Shown piece by piece: positions 25,133 through 33,229 of a stretch of DNA of 64,000 nucleotides. The notes below the pieces were generated by a model, which was not told the origin of the DNA, did no database searches, and saw nothing but the letters and a program-made list of their open reading frames with translations. The translations under genes and the position numbers were made by a program. The stretch covers positions 2,342,001 to 2,406,000 of the forward strand of contig NC_007964.1 in assembly GCF_000013885.1 (NCBI RefSeq), in the 5' to 3' direction. Each line of letters opens with the position of its first letter. The first letter of the stretch is position 1. Origin of the DNA: Nitrobacter hamburgensis X14 (GTDB lineage: Bacteria; Pseudomonadota; Alphaproteobacteria; Rhizobiales; Xanthobacteraceae).

Positions 25133-27133
25133 TTAAGCGGCGGGCTCGATGTCGGCGAGTTCGACGCCCTCCTGCACGATATCGCCAACCTTGCATTTGA
25201 GCTTTTTCAGCTTGCCGGCGTAGGGCGCGCGCAACGTCTGCTCCATCTTCATCATTTCCAGCGTGAGGATGGGTGCGCCCTTCTCCAGCACCGCGCCCTC
25301 CTGCGCAAGCAGCGCGACCACGATGCCGGGCAGCGGCGCGACGATTCGATCTTCGGCGGCCTGCTCCTCGTCGTCCCCGCCGAACGGATCGACCCAGTGC
25401 AGTTCGAACCGACCGTTGCGCGTCCGCAAGTACAGGCCGCGCCCTTCGACGACGGAGACAACGTGGCTTCGCATTCCGTCGAGCGAGAGCGTCAAACCTC
25501 CGCCGTCGTCCGCAGCAAACGCGAGCGCGATATCCTTTTCTCCAATCCGGATTTCGGCCGAGCCGTTGCCATAGGCGAATATGACCTTGTGCTCGACCTG
25601 CCCCTGACGGAATACGAACCACCGCTGACGGCGGCCAACCGGCATCCAGCCCGCGGTTTGCCAGGGCGATGCCGCGTCCGGTCGGGACGACCTGCTTTCC
25701 GTTTGCAGGATCGCGGCGACGGCGGCGGCAAGCTCGGTCTCGCCCGGCACGGCCGGCGTCCCGGTCAGGTCTTTCAGGTGACGCTCGATAAAGCCGGTGT
25801 CGATCGCGTTGGCGCGCACGTCGGGGTGCATCACCAGCGCGGACAGGAACGGAATGTTGGTGACGACGCCGCGGACATCGGTCTCTTGCAGGGAGCGGTC
25901 GAGCCGGCTGATCGCGGCCTCGCGGGTCGGCGCCCAGGCAATCACCTTGGCGAGCATGGCGTCGTAGTTCGGCGAGACCATATCGCCCTCGCGGTAGCCG
26001 GAATCGATACGCAAGCCGTCGACCTCGGGCGGCGTCCGCCACGTCCTGATGCGGCCGACCGACGGCATGAAATTCTTGTTCGGGTTTTCGGCGTAGACGC
26101 GCGCTTCAATCGCGTGGCCGTTCAGCCTGATCTGGTCCTGCGTCAGCGGCAGTTTTTCGCCGAACGCGACACGCAATTGCCATTCGACGAGATCGACGCC
26201 GGTGACAAGCTCGGTCACGGGATGCTCGACTTGCAGGCGCGTATTCATTTCAATGAAGAACACGTCCTTGCCGTCGGACACGAACTCGACGGTGCCCGCG
26301 CCGACATAATTCACCGCGCCGGCCGCCTTGCGCGCAGCTGCGCAGACGGCCTCGCGTCCCGCTGCATCGAGCGTCGGCGAGGGCGCCTCTTCAATCACCT
26401 TCTGGTGCCGCCGCTGCAGGGTACATTCGCGCTCGAACAGCGACAGCAGATTGCCGTGGCTGTCGCCGATCACCTGCACCTCGATATGCCGGGGATTGTC
26501 GACGTATTTTTCGATCAGCATCCGGTCGTCGCCGAACGCCGCCTTGGCCTCGCGCCTGGCGCTGACGACGGCCGGGGCCAATTCCGCGGCCGAACGCACG
26601 ATCCGCATACCGCGGCCGCCGCCGCCGGCCGATGCCTTCACCAGCACCGGATAGCCGATCCGATCTGCCGCGCCTTGCAGCGTGGCGTCGTCCTGCGCCT
26701 CGCCGTGATAGCCCGCCACCAGCGGCACACCCGCCTTTTCCATCAGCGCCTTGGCGCACGACTTCGAGCCCATGGCCGTCATCATGGCAGCAGTCGGCCC
26801 GACGAACACGAGGTCGGCGTCGGCGCAGGCCTGTGCGAAGGCGGCATTCTCGGACAAAAATCCATAGCCGGGATGGATGCCTTCCGCGCCGGTCCGGCGG
26901 GCGGCAGCAATCACCTTGTCGATATCGAGATAGCTGTCGCGGGCAGGCGCAGGTCCAAGCAGCACGGCGTCGTCGGCCATGCCGACATGCAGCGCGTCGC
27001 GATCGGCCTCCGAATAGACGGCCACGGTGCGCAGGCCCATAGCGCGCGCGGAACGGATCACGCGGCAGGCGATCTCGCCGCGATTGGCGATCAGGAGCGT
27101 CTGGAAACGGCGATACTGCGGACGCTTGGCCAT
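25133..27133 (-). CDS. mccA: Biotin-dependent acyl-CoA carboxylase alpha subunit (methylcrotonyl-CoA type)
   Basis: 666 residues from ATG 27133 (MAKRPQYRRFQTLLIANRGEIA); a longer in-frame extension overlaps the beta gene and is rejected. Biotin carboxylase domain about 10-455: ATP-grasp glycine loop KASAGGGGRGMRIV, ERECTLQRRHQK, and MNTRLQVEHPVTE. The biotinyl domain ends the protein with the biotinylated Lys in EMMKMEQ. The alpha subunit carboxylates its biotin with bicarbonate and ATP. Its start is 2 bases beyond the beta-subunit stop, so translation is coupled. Leucine/isovalerate catabolism is the likely pathway, but without isovaleryl-CoA dehydrogenase or HMG-CoA lyase nearby the exact acyl-CoA is inferred. 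Confidence 0.88.
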   Translation of the reverse strand: MAKRPQYRRFQTLLIANRGEIACRVIRSARAMGLRTVAVYSEADRDALHVGMADDAVLLGPAPARDSYLDIDKVIAAARRTGAEGIHPGYGFLSENAAFAQACADADLVFVGPTAAMMTAMGSKSCAKALMEKAGVPLVAGYHGEAQDDATLQGAADRIGYPVLVKASAGGGGRGMRIVRSAAELAPAVVSARREAKAAFGDDRMLIEKYVDNPRHIEVQVIGDSHGNLLSLFERECTLQRRHQKVIEEAPSPTLDAAGREAVCAAARKAAGAVNYVGAGTVEFVSDGKDVFFIEMNTRLQVEHPVTELVTGVDLVEWQLRVAFGEKLPLTQDQIRLNGHAIEARVYAENPNKNFMPSVGRIRTWRTPPEVDGLRIDSGYREGDMVSPNYDAMLAKVIAWAPTREAAISRLDRSLQETDVRGVVTNIPFLSALVMHPDVRANAIDTGFIERHLKDLTGTPAVPGETELAAAVAAILQTESRSSRPDAASPWQTAGWMPVGRRQRWFVFRQGQVEHKVIFAYGNGSAEIRIGEKDIALAFAADDGGGLTLSLDGMRSHVVSVVEGRGLYLRTRNGRFELHWVDPFGGDDEEQAAEDRIVAPLPGIVVALLAQEGAVLEKGAPILTLEMMKMEQTLRAPYAGKLKKLKCKVGDIVQEGVELADIEPAA

Positions 27134-27135
27134 GG

Positions 27136-28740
27136 TCACATCCTGAACAGGCCAAATGTCGTCGGCTCGATCGGCGCATTCGCCGCCGCCGACAATCCGA
27201 GCCCTAGCACCAGCCGGGTATCGGCGGGATCGATCACCCCGTCGTCCCACAGCCGCGCGGTGGCGTAATAGGGATTGCCCTGGCTTTCGTATTGCGCGCG
27301 GATCGGCGCCTGGAATTCGCGCTCCTCCTCCGCTGACCAGGTGCCACCCTTGGCTTCGATGTTCTCCCGCCGCAGCGTGCTCAACACCATCGCGGCCTGC
27401 TCGCCTCCCATCACGGAAATTCGCGCGTTGGGCCACATCCACAAAAATCGCGGGGAGAAGGCGCGCCCGCACATGCCGTAGTTGCCGGCGCCGTAGGAGC
27501 CGCCGATCACCACTGTGAATTTCGGCACGGCTGCGGTCGCCACCGCCGTCACCAGTTTGGCGCCGTCGCGCGCGATGCCGCCGGCCTCGTACTTCTTGCC
27601 GACCATGAATCCGGTGATGTTCTGCAGGAACACCAGCGGAATGCCGCGCTGGCAGCATAGCTCGATAAAGTGCGCGCCCTTCAGCGAGCTTTCGCTGAAC
27701 AGGATGCCGTTGCTGGCGACGATGCCGACTGGATAGCCCCAGACATGGGCGAAACCGCACACCAGCGTCTGGCCGTAAAGCTTCTTGAATTCATCGAACT
27801 CGGAGCCGTCGACGATGCGCGCGATGATATCACGCACGTCGAACGGCTTGCGGCCGTCCGCCGGCACCACGCCGTAGATTTCGTCCCTCGGAAACAGCGG
27901 CTCGCGCGGCATGCGTATGTTGAGCGGCGCGCGCTGCGGCGGCTTCAGGGTGGAAACGATGCGGCGCGCGATCCCGATCGCGTGGGCGTCGTTCTGCGCA
28001 TAGTGATCGGTAACGCCTGACTGCCGCGAGTGCACGTCGGCGCCGCCGAGTTCTTCGGCAGTGACCACCTCGCCGGTGGCGGCCTTCACCAGAGGCGGGC
28101 CGGCGAGGAAAATCGTACCCTGATTGCGGACGATGATGCTCTCGTCCGACATCGCCGGAACGTAGGCGCCGCCCGCGGTGCACGATCCCATCACGATCGC
28201 GATCTGCGGAATGCCTTGCGCCGACATGTTGGCCTGATTGTAGAAGATGCGGCCGAAGTGGCGCTCGTCCGGAAAGATCTCGTCCTGCTGCGGCAGGAAG
28301 GCTCCGCCGGAATCCACCATGTAGATGCAGGGCAGATTGTTCTGCCGCGCGATGTCCTGCGCTCGCAGATGCTTCTTCACGGTCATGGGATAGTAGGTGC
28401 CGCCCTTGATGGTGGCATCGTTGGCGACGATCACGCACTCACGGCCCGACACCCTCCCGACACCCGCGATGATGCTCGCGGAATGAACATCGCCGCCGTA
28501 CATGCCGTTCGCTGCCAGCGGCGACAGTTCGAGAAACGCCGTGCCGGGATCGAGCAGCAGATCGACGCGGTCGCGGGCCAGCATCTTGCCGCGCGAGGTA
28601 TGGCGGGCGCGCGCGGTCTCGCCGCCTCCGCCCGCCACGCTCGCGAGCTTGTCGCGCAGTTCGTTGACGAGAGCCTTCATCGCCTCGGTGTTGCGCGCAA
28701 AATCAGAAGAGGTGATATCGACACCGGAACGAAGCGCCAT
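27136..28740 (-). CDS. mccB: Acyl-CoA carboxylase carboxyltransferase beta subunit (methylcrotonyl-CoA type)
   Basis: 534 residues from ATG 28740 (MALRSGVDITSSDF); the family length for MccB is about 535. Two crotonase-fold halves: the N half with YYPMTVKKHLRAQDIA and DSGGAFLPQQDEIFPD, the C half with NITGFMVGKKYEAGGIARDGAKLV and the oxyanion segment GGSYGAGNYGMCGRAFSPRF. It transfers carboxyl from biotin to the acyl-CoA. First gene of a two-gene operon with the alpha subunit. The FPD...HFG run and the long N terminus fit methylcrotonyl- rather than propionyl-CoA carboxylase. Confidence 0.9.
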   Translation of the reverse strand: MALRSGVDITSSDFARNTEAMKALVNELRDKLASVAGGGGETARARHTSRGKMLARDRVDLLLDPGTAFLELSPLAANGMYGGDVHSASIIAGVGRVSGRECVIVANDATIKGGTYYPMTVKKHLRAQDIARQNNLPCIYMVDSGGAFLPQQDEIFPDERHFGRIFYNQANMSAQGIPQIAIVMGSCTAGGAYVPAMSDESIIVRNQGTIFLAGPPLVKAATGEVVTAEELGGADVHSRQSGVTDHYAQNDAHAIGIARRIVSTLKPPQRAPLNIRMPREPLFPRDEIYGVVPADGRKPFDVRDIIARIVDGSEFDEFKKLYGQTLVCGFAHVWGYPVGIVASNGILFSESSLKGAHFIELCCQRGIPLVFLQNITGFMVGKKYEAGGIARDGAKLVTAVATAAVPKFTVVIGGSYGAGNYGMCGRAFSPRFLWMWPNARISVMGGEQAAMVLSTLRRENIEAKGGTWSAEEEREFQAPIRAQYESQGNPYYATARLWDDGVIDPADTRLVLGLGLSAAANAPIEPTTFGLFRM

Positions 28741-28864
28741 GACAGTCCAGGACAGTTGGCGGGCGGCGTTGAATCTCACGCCCGCAATCCCGGCCTAGGG
28801 TGCCCCGCCCTCCCCGGCAAGGTCAACCTTCGTTCGGCCCTCACGGCAACAGGCCTCGCGCGCT

Positions 28865-29016
28865 AAAGCGGGATGCGGTTTGATTGAATTGAATCGTCAT
28901 GCCCAGCTTTATGCCGGGCATCCACGTCTTGAAACACGTATCGGACCAAAGACGTGGATTGCCGGGGCACAGGCGAGCCAGAAGCGACGCCGGTCTTCAA
29001 ACGGCTATGCCCGGCG
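28865..29016. repeat. Dispersed repeat (family D) in the mccB/complex I gap
   Basis: The 313-base gap 28741-29053 has no supported gene. From 28865 it contains AAAGCGGGATGCGGTTTGAT, GCCGGGCATCCACGTC, GACGTGGATTGCCGGGGCACAG and AACGGCTATG in the same order as the diverged copy at 3254-3390. Internal arms CATCCACGTC/GACGTGGATT can pair. A plus-strand open frame through it is a shadow. Confidence 0.65.
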
Positions 29017-29053
29017 ACGGGTAATCGAGATGGCTCCGTCCGAGCGTGAGGTA

Positions 29054-29362
29054 CTAATGCGTCCAGGGTTCGCTGCGGCGAAATGCAAAATTGTCGGCGT
29101 AGGCGGCCTTTCTCGCCGCCGCCTTTACCTTCGGCTCGATCACCTCATAGGGAATGCCCTCACGCTCGCAATAGGCGATCGCATCCTCCCTGGTGTCGAA
29201 GCGAAGCGTGATCTGCTGCTTCATGTCGCCGGAGCTGGTCCAGCCCATCAGGGGCTCGATCACCCGCGCCTGCTCGGGCTCGTAGTCCAGTTGCCATTCC
29301 CGGGTCATGGCGACCCCCGATTGCATCGCGTTTTTGGCGGGCTTGAAGATACGTGCTGTCAT
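29054..29362 (-). CDS. ETC complex I subunit, NDUFS4/18 kDa-like accessory protein
   Basis: 102 residues from ATG 29362 (MTARIFKPAKNAMQSG); longer in-frame starts are not conserved in kind. Conserved features are the N-terminal ARIFKPAKNAMQSG, WQLDYEP, MGWTSSGDMKQQITLRF and FDTREDAIAYCEREGIPYEV. These are hallmarks of the NDUFS4-type supernumerary complex I subunit that alphaproteobacteria share with mitochondria. It would bind the peripheral arm of NADH:quinone oxidoreductase. No nuo genes are in the window, which is usual for this gene. Confidence 0.9.
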   Translation of the reverse strand: MTARIFKPAKNAMQSGVAMTREWQLDYEPEQARVIEPLMGWTSSGDMKQQITLRFDTREDAIAYCEREGIPYEVIEPKVKAAARKAAYADNFAFRRSEPWTH

Positions 29363-29567
29363 GGATCGCTGTGACCTGCTGCTGTGCGGGCTTGCGCCGA
29401 TCTGGTAAAAACCGGCGCTTTTTCCGAAAAACTCACCAGCCGGGAACACGACCTGCGCATCCGTCGGCGAAGCGCCTAACACCCTGCTTTCCATATAATC
29501 TTTATGGCGCGGCATGACAATCGCATGTTCTGCGCCGGCGAGATACGACGGCCCGTCCGGCCGATCG

Positions 29568-31379
29568 TCAGGCCCGCTTGAGGTTCGACATGACAACGGC
29601 GCCGACGTCGGTATAGACGCCGACGAGCGGCCCCACGATCCGGTGCAACCCCTTCTTGGAAACCACCGTGTCGTGCAGCACGAGATGATCGATGCCCGTG
29701 GTCAGGAAGCAGCGCATGGCATCGCGCGGTGTCTCCACGATCGGCTCGCCCTTGACGTTGAATGACGTGTTGATCAGCACGGGAACGCCGGTCAGCTCCT
29801 CGAATTCCTTCAGCAGCCGGTAGAGTGCAGGGTTCGTGCTCTCGCGCACGGTCTGCACCCGAGCCGTGCCGTCGACGTGAACCACCGCCGGAATCCGGTC
29901 GCGCCACTCCGGCCGCACCGCCTTGGCGATCAGCATGAATGGAGAGTCCTCGTCGCCCTCGAAGATATCCGTCATGCGCTCGGCCAGCACGATGGGCGCG
30001 AACGGGCGGAACGGCTGACGATGCTTGACCCGGCTGTTGAGGATGTCCTTCATATCGGCCTTGCGCGGGTCGGCGATCAGACTGCGATTGCCCAGCGCGC
30101 GCGGGCCGAATTCGGAACGCCCCTGAAACCAGCCGATGACTTTCTGGTCCGCCAGAAGTTTCGCGGTTTCGGCATAGACGTTCGAACTTCTCACCGCCGC
30201 TGTCTGGACCTTGACGATCGAGCGCTTGGTTGCGGCGTCGACCTCGGTATCCGAATAGCTGCGACCCACATAGGCGTGCTCCATCACGAAACCGCGGCGC
30301 TGTTTCAGCACTTCGAGCCAGCCATAATAGGCGCAACCGATCGCAATGCCGTCGTCCCCTGCCGCTGGCTGAATCCAGACATTCTCAAATCCGGCCTCCC
30401 GCGCGATGCGTCCGTTGGCGACGCAGTTCAGCGCCACGCCGCCGGCGATGCAGAGGTTCTTCGCGCCAGTGGTTTCCCGCAGCCAGTTGGCGCGTGCGAG
30501 CAGCACCTTTTCGGTGTCGTCCTGAACCCGCCATGCCAGATCCTCCCAATGCCGCATGGAGGAGCTGCTGTCCCATCTTCCGCCGCCGTCGACGACGTAG
30601 GGCTGGTTGAACTCGGCCGACCAGCGCGGGACCGTGAGTTGATTGTCGGCGATCTCCATCAGCGGCTTGACTTGCTCGCGGCGTCCGTACGGTGCGAGCC
30701 CCATCAGTTCGCCGCATTTGTTCCAGTCGCCGAACACGTAGGTCGAGGCGCGGCTGTAAAGCGCCCCGAGGCCCGGCATGTTGTAGAACTCGTCGCTGAA
30801 AAAGCCGCGGTCCGGCTCCATCCAGACCTTCTTCAGGCACTCGAGCGTTGCGCCGCTGAACCGGTAGTAGCTCTCCGATTCCCGCGCGAGCGGCGTTGCG
30901 GTGTCGCTTTCCGGATAGGGCTCGCTCACGTCCGAACGATAGCTGCCGACGCCGTCAACAATCATGATTGCGCCCTCGTCGAACGGGCAGGCCGCAAAGG
31001 CGCTGTAGGCGTGCGCCAGATGGTGGGAGATCGACACCACCTTGTCGGAGCGCGAGCGGAAATACGGATGGTCGTGCGCATCCGAGCGCTCCTCGGCGGG
31101 AAGGAATCCCGGCATGTCCTGATAGATCAGCCGCTCCTCCATCTCCGGAACGGGAAGGATGTAGCAATTGCGAACCACCAGGTCGATGTCGCCGATGCCG
31201 ATGCCTTCGGCGCCCAGGCAATAGTCGATGACTTCCTTAAAGAACCCGCTGGCGTGCTTTTCGCGCGTGATCCGTTCCTTGGCGATGGCGCAAGCGACGG
31301 CGCCGTCGCGAAGCAGGCAGGCGCTCACGTCGTGATCGTAGGTGTTGAGACCGAGAACATAAGTGTGCTGTTTTGACAT
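29568..31379 (-). CDS. Carbamoyltransferase, NodU/CmcH/TobZ family
   Basis: 603 residues from ATG 31379 (MSKQHTYVLGLNTYDHDVSA). The N-terminal Kae1-like domain shows ISHHLAHAYSAFAACPF (metal-binding His pair) and NLCIAGGVALNCVANGRI. The C-terminal YrdC-like carbamoyltransferase domain shows GWFQGRSEFGPRALGNRSLIADPR and PVLINTSFNVKGEPIVETP. The family uses carbamoyl phosphate and ATP to O-carbamoylate sugars or natural products (NodU acts on Nod factors). No glycosyltransferase or nod gene is adjacent, so the substrate is unknown; a surface-glycan or secondary-metabolite role is possible. Confidence 0.9.
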   Translation of the reverse strand: MSKQHTYVLGLNTYDHDVSACLLRDGAVACAIAKERITREKHASGFFKEVIDYCLGAEGIGIGDIDLVVRNCYILPVPEMEERLIYQDMPGFLPAEERSDAHDHPYFRSRSDKVVSISHHLAHAYSAFAACPFDEGAIMIVDGVGSYRSDVSEPYPESDTATPLARESESYYRFSGATLECLKKVWMEPDRGFFSDEFYNMPGLGALYSRASTYVFGDWNKCGELMGLAPYGRREQVKPLMEIADNQLTVPRWSAEFNQPYVVDGGGRWDSSSSMRHWEDLAWRVQDDTEKVLLARANWLRETTGAKNLCIAGGVALNCVANGRIAREAGFENVWIQPAAGDDGIAIGCAYYGWLEVLKQRRGFVMEHAYVGRSYSDTEVDAATKRSIVKVQTAAVRSSNVYAETAKLLADQKVIGWFQGRSEFGPRALGNRSLIADPRKADMKDILNSRVKHRQPFRPFAPIVLAERMTDIFEGDEDSPFMLIAKAVRPEWRDRIPAVVHVDGTARVQTVRESTNPALYRLLKEFEELTGVPVLINTSFNVKGEPIVETPRDAMRCFLTTGIDHLVLHDTVVSKKGLHRIVGPLVGVYTDVGAVVMSNLKRA

Positions 31380-31868
31380 GAGCCTCTGCGGAGCAATCTG
31401 GAGGAGGAATTCGGACCGCCGCGCCTTTTTCAAGGAGCCGGGCCGTGCGTGAAAGATTGGTTAACGCGCCACGCCGCCAGCGGACCACGTTATGCCTGCC
31501 CTAATGCGTCGCTTGTGCGGCAGACTAAGTTCATGCCGGGCCGAAACGGCAAATGGGCCGATGCTGAAAATGGCCCATTGCAACCGGCAAAAACGCAGGA
31601 CGGCCAGGCGATGCCGGGTTTCTCGTTGGTGTCCCCGAGCATTTCCAGTTTTTTCACCACGACGCTTGAACCTGCAAGCATCGCGGGCCGACCCTTGACC
31701 GGGCGGGAAGCCGACCAAGCCCTGAACGGCGACACGCTCAAATTCGTTGATCTGTTATTTGCATCATGCACCGAACCAAAGCGAGCCGAACGCCTTATAT
31801 TCGCGACAATGTTTGTCGCGATAATGGTCTGGTTCAAGACGGTGCCAACAGAATGGGAGTTTCTCCTG
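31380..31868. other. Gene-free gap upstream of the carbamoyltransferase and Gly-rich gene
   Basis: 489 bases. The half near 31379 must hold the carbamoyltransferase promoter (GAGGCTCATG gives an SD-like AGAGGC on the minus strand). An open plus-strand frame from 31449 runs through this stretch into the Gly/Arg-rich gene, but its 140-residue N-terminal part shows no domain or coherent composition, so I treat it as non-coding. Confidence 0.45.
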
Positions 31869-32180
31869 ATGGCTCAAAGAAGTTCGAGCGCGCAAAACAT
31901 CATCACCCGCGTCCTGGCGGCAGCGGCGATGGTTTGCGTGTACTTTGTCAGCGTTGCCGGCGTGTCTTCGGTTGTGATCGCCGGATCGACCACGTCGGCG
32001 GCAGCCCGCGGGCGCGGCGGTGGACGCGGCGGTGGCCGTGGTGTTGGCCGCGGGGGCGGTTGGGGACGCGGGGGCGGCTGGGGTCGTGGTCGCGGCTGGG
32101 GTCGTGGTCGCGGCTATGGCTTCATCGCACCGGGTTGCTACTACAGCCCGCGCTGGGGCCGCACGATCTGCCCGTACTGA
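31869..32180 (+). CDS. Gly/Arg/Trp-rich small exported protein
   Basis: 103 residues from ATG 31869. A hydrophobic N-terminal segment (VLAAAAMVCVYFVSVAGVSSVVIAG, about residues 15-39) looks like a signal peptide or anchor. Then comes a tract of GRGGG and GWGRGRG repeats (about 47-83) and a short C-terminal GCYYSPRWGRTICPY with two Cys. Such proteins are common in Bradyrhizobium relatives and of unknown role, perhaps surface-associated. The G-rich repeat makes indels likely. It is followed directly by a terminator hairpin, which supports a real transcription unit. Confidence 0.65.
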   Translation: MAQRSSSAQNIITRVLAAAAMVCVYFVSVAGVSSVVIAGSTTSAAARGRGGGRGGGRGVGRGGGWGRGGGWGRGRGWGRGRGYGFIAPGCYYSPRWGRTICPY

Positions 32181-32208
32181 TCGCCGCCCGGTCTTTTCGC
32201 AAGCATTA

Positions 32209-32240
32209 AAGGGGTGCGCCGGTTCGCTGGCGCACCCCTT
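32209..32240 (+). terminator. Rho-independent-type hairpin after the Gly-rich gene
   Basis: Perfect 12-bp arms AAGGGGTGCGCC and GGCGCACCCCTT with an 8-base loop, starting 28 bases after the stop, followed by CTCTT. Strong GC stem but only a weak T-run. Confidence 0.75.
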
Positions 32241-32397
32241 CTCTTGGATGGGAAGCATTCAAGGCGAAAATGATATTTATCAGAAAAGTCTTGTTGGCGT
32301 TGATGTTCTGTCTTGCTTCGGCCGCTCGTTATCCGGCGATACGGACTCTGAGAATGGCGCCGCGAACAAACTGATAAGGTAGAACATCAGCCCGGCT

Positions 32398-32503
32398 AGA
32401 GCATTTCCCGGTGAAGTGGAAACCGGTTCACCGTAAGGAAATGCGACCATTCAATGGTTTAGGGCGCTCGTTCTGATTCCATCAGAACGATAAGCGCTCT
32501 AAG
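32398..32503. repeat. Dispersed palindromic repeat (family B/A hybrid) at island edge
   Basis: Contains GGTGAAGTGGAAACCGGTTCACC (family A-like core) and an inner palindrome CGTTCTGATTCCATCAGAACG, ending GCGCTCTAA. The TAG stop of the minus-strand phage gene (complement of 32499-32501) lies inside its edge. Rest of the gap 32241-32397 holds no gene I can support. Confidence 0.7.
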
Positions 32504-32918
32504 GCGTCTGTTTCGTTTTCTCGCTGCGGTCGCAAAACGCGGCAATGGTTTCCGATGCGATCAGCGCGTTAGCTGAGAGTGGCTTACCAGAGACATGCTC
32601 ATCGACAAGCGCGAACGCTTCATCTTCGGCCATCCCGCCACCAATCAATCCGAGCGCGATCACGTTCTCCACATCCGTAACCGAATAGACCTGTTCGAGA
32701 AAGCGCTTGTGGCAAGCCTCCGGGGTGTCGCCGTATTGTCCGGCAAGCGGCGCCCTACCTATGCCGAGACGGGCAATCGTGACCATCTTCGCGACCTGCT
32801 TCAATTTCGCTCCGCCCAAGATCATGGCGAGAACCCTGGGGTCATTCAAATTGAAAGTGCGAACCTTGCCGGCAAATTGAAGCTGCCGAGAGCTAGGACT
32901 GGTGCTGTGGTCGGTCAT
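32499..32918 (-). CDS. GTA gp10-like / phage tail assembly chaperone-type protein
   Basis: 139 residues from ATG 32918. The centre VLAMILGGAKLKQVAKM and the C-terminal VENVIALGLIGGGMAEDEAFALVDEHV resemble the gene-transfer-agent gp10 / Phage_TAC family, which acts with the tape measure during tail assembly. Start codon overlaps the stop of an upstream reading frame (ATGA), as in phage operons. No downstream tape-measure gene follows; a dispersed repeat ends it. It is a remnant of a tailed phage or GTA-like cluster lying just outside the tRNA-Pro island. Confidence 0.7.
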   Translation of the reverse strand: MTDHSTSPSSRQLQFAGKVRTFNLNDPRVLAMILGGAKLKQVAKMVTIARLGIGRAPLAGQYGDTPEACHKRFLEQVYSVTDVENVIALGLIGGGMAEDEAFALVDEHVSGKPLSANALIASETIAAFCDRSEKTKQTP

Positions 32919-33082
32919 TTCAAAACCTCTTCGATTGCTTCGGTGATGCTGTCGGCGATCTTGCGACGCCAGCGCTGACCACGAGGGCGCGGGGCTTCGC
33001 TCCCGAAATATGTCGACATCACAATATTCCCATAGCCTTCCCGGTCGAATCTTACGGGAAGATTTGCGCGCTGAAGTACTAT
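32915..33082 (-). pseudogene. 3' stump of a phage gene upstream of the gp10-like gene
   Basis: An open frame of about 55 codons ends in TGA overlapping the next ATG. It reads ...LPVRFDREGYGNIVMSTYF then GSEAPRPRGQRWRRKIADSI and ends EEVLK. There is no good start; it is cut at its 5' side by a TAG 19 bases from the tRNA-Pro att copy at 33101. I infer a truncated structural gene of the same phage/GTA-like cluster; identity unknown. Confidence 0.45.
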
Positions 33083-33100
33083 CTAAGCCATTGATTTCAT

Positions 33101-33116
33101 TGGTCGGGGCAGCTGG
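33101..33116 (-). other. att copy of the tRNA-Pro 3' end
   Basis: Sixteen bases identical to 40701-40716. Beyond the CCA equivalent, toward lower coordinates, six bases are followed by TCAATGGCTTAG (minus strand, 33083-33094), the same motif and spacing found after tRNA-Glu at 44907-44918. Confidence 0.75.
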
Positions 33117-33229
33117 GAGAAATGCTTCAACCAAAATATTAACAATGTCAATATCGTTTGATTTTTCAGCTCCTTAGCGCGTAAGCCTGCACGACAAACT
33201 GTTGCGGATTGGTCTTACAGGTTTAGAGA

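Noticed and set aside
25133..27760. 875-residue fused frame extending the carboxylase alpha subunit upstream
   Set aside because: The extension runs antisense-like through the beta subunit in another frame; the true N terminus MAKRPQYRRFQTLL starts at 27133.
28030..28866. 278-residue plus-strand frame opposite mccB
   Set aside because: Shadow of the carboxyltransferase; His/Arg/Gly-rich composition without domain features.
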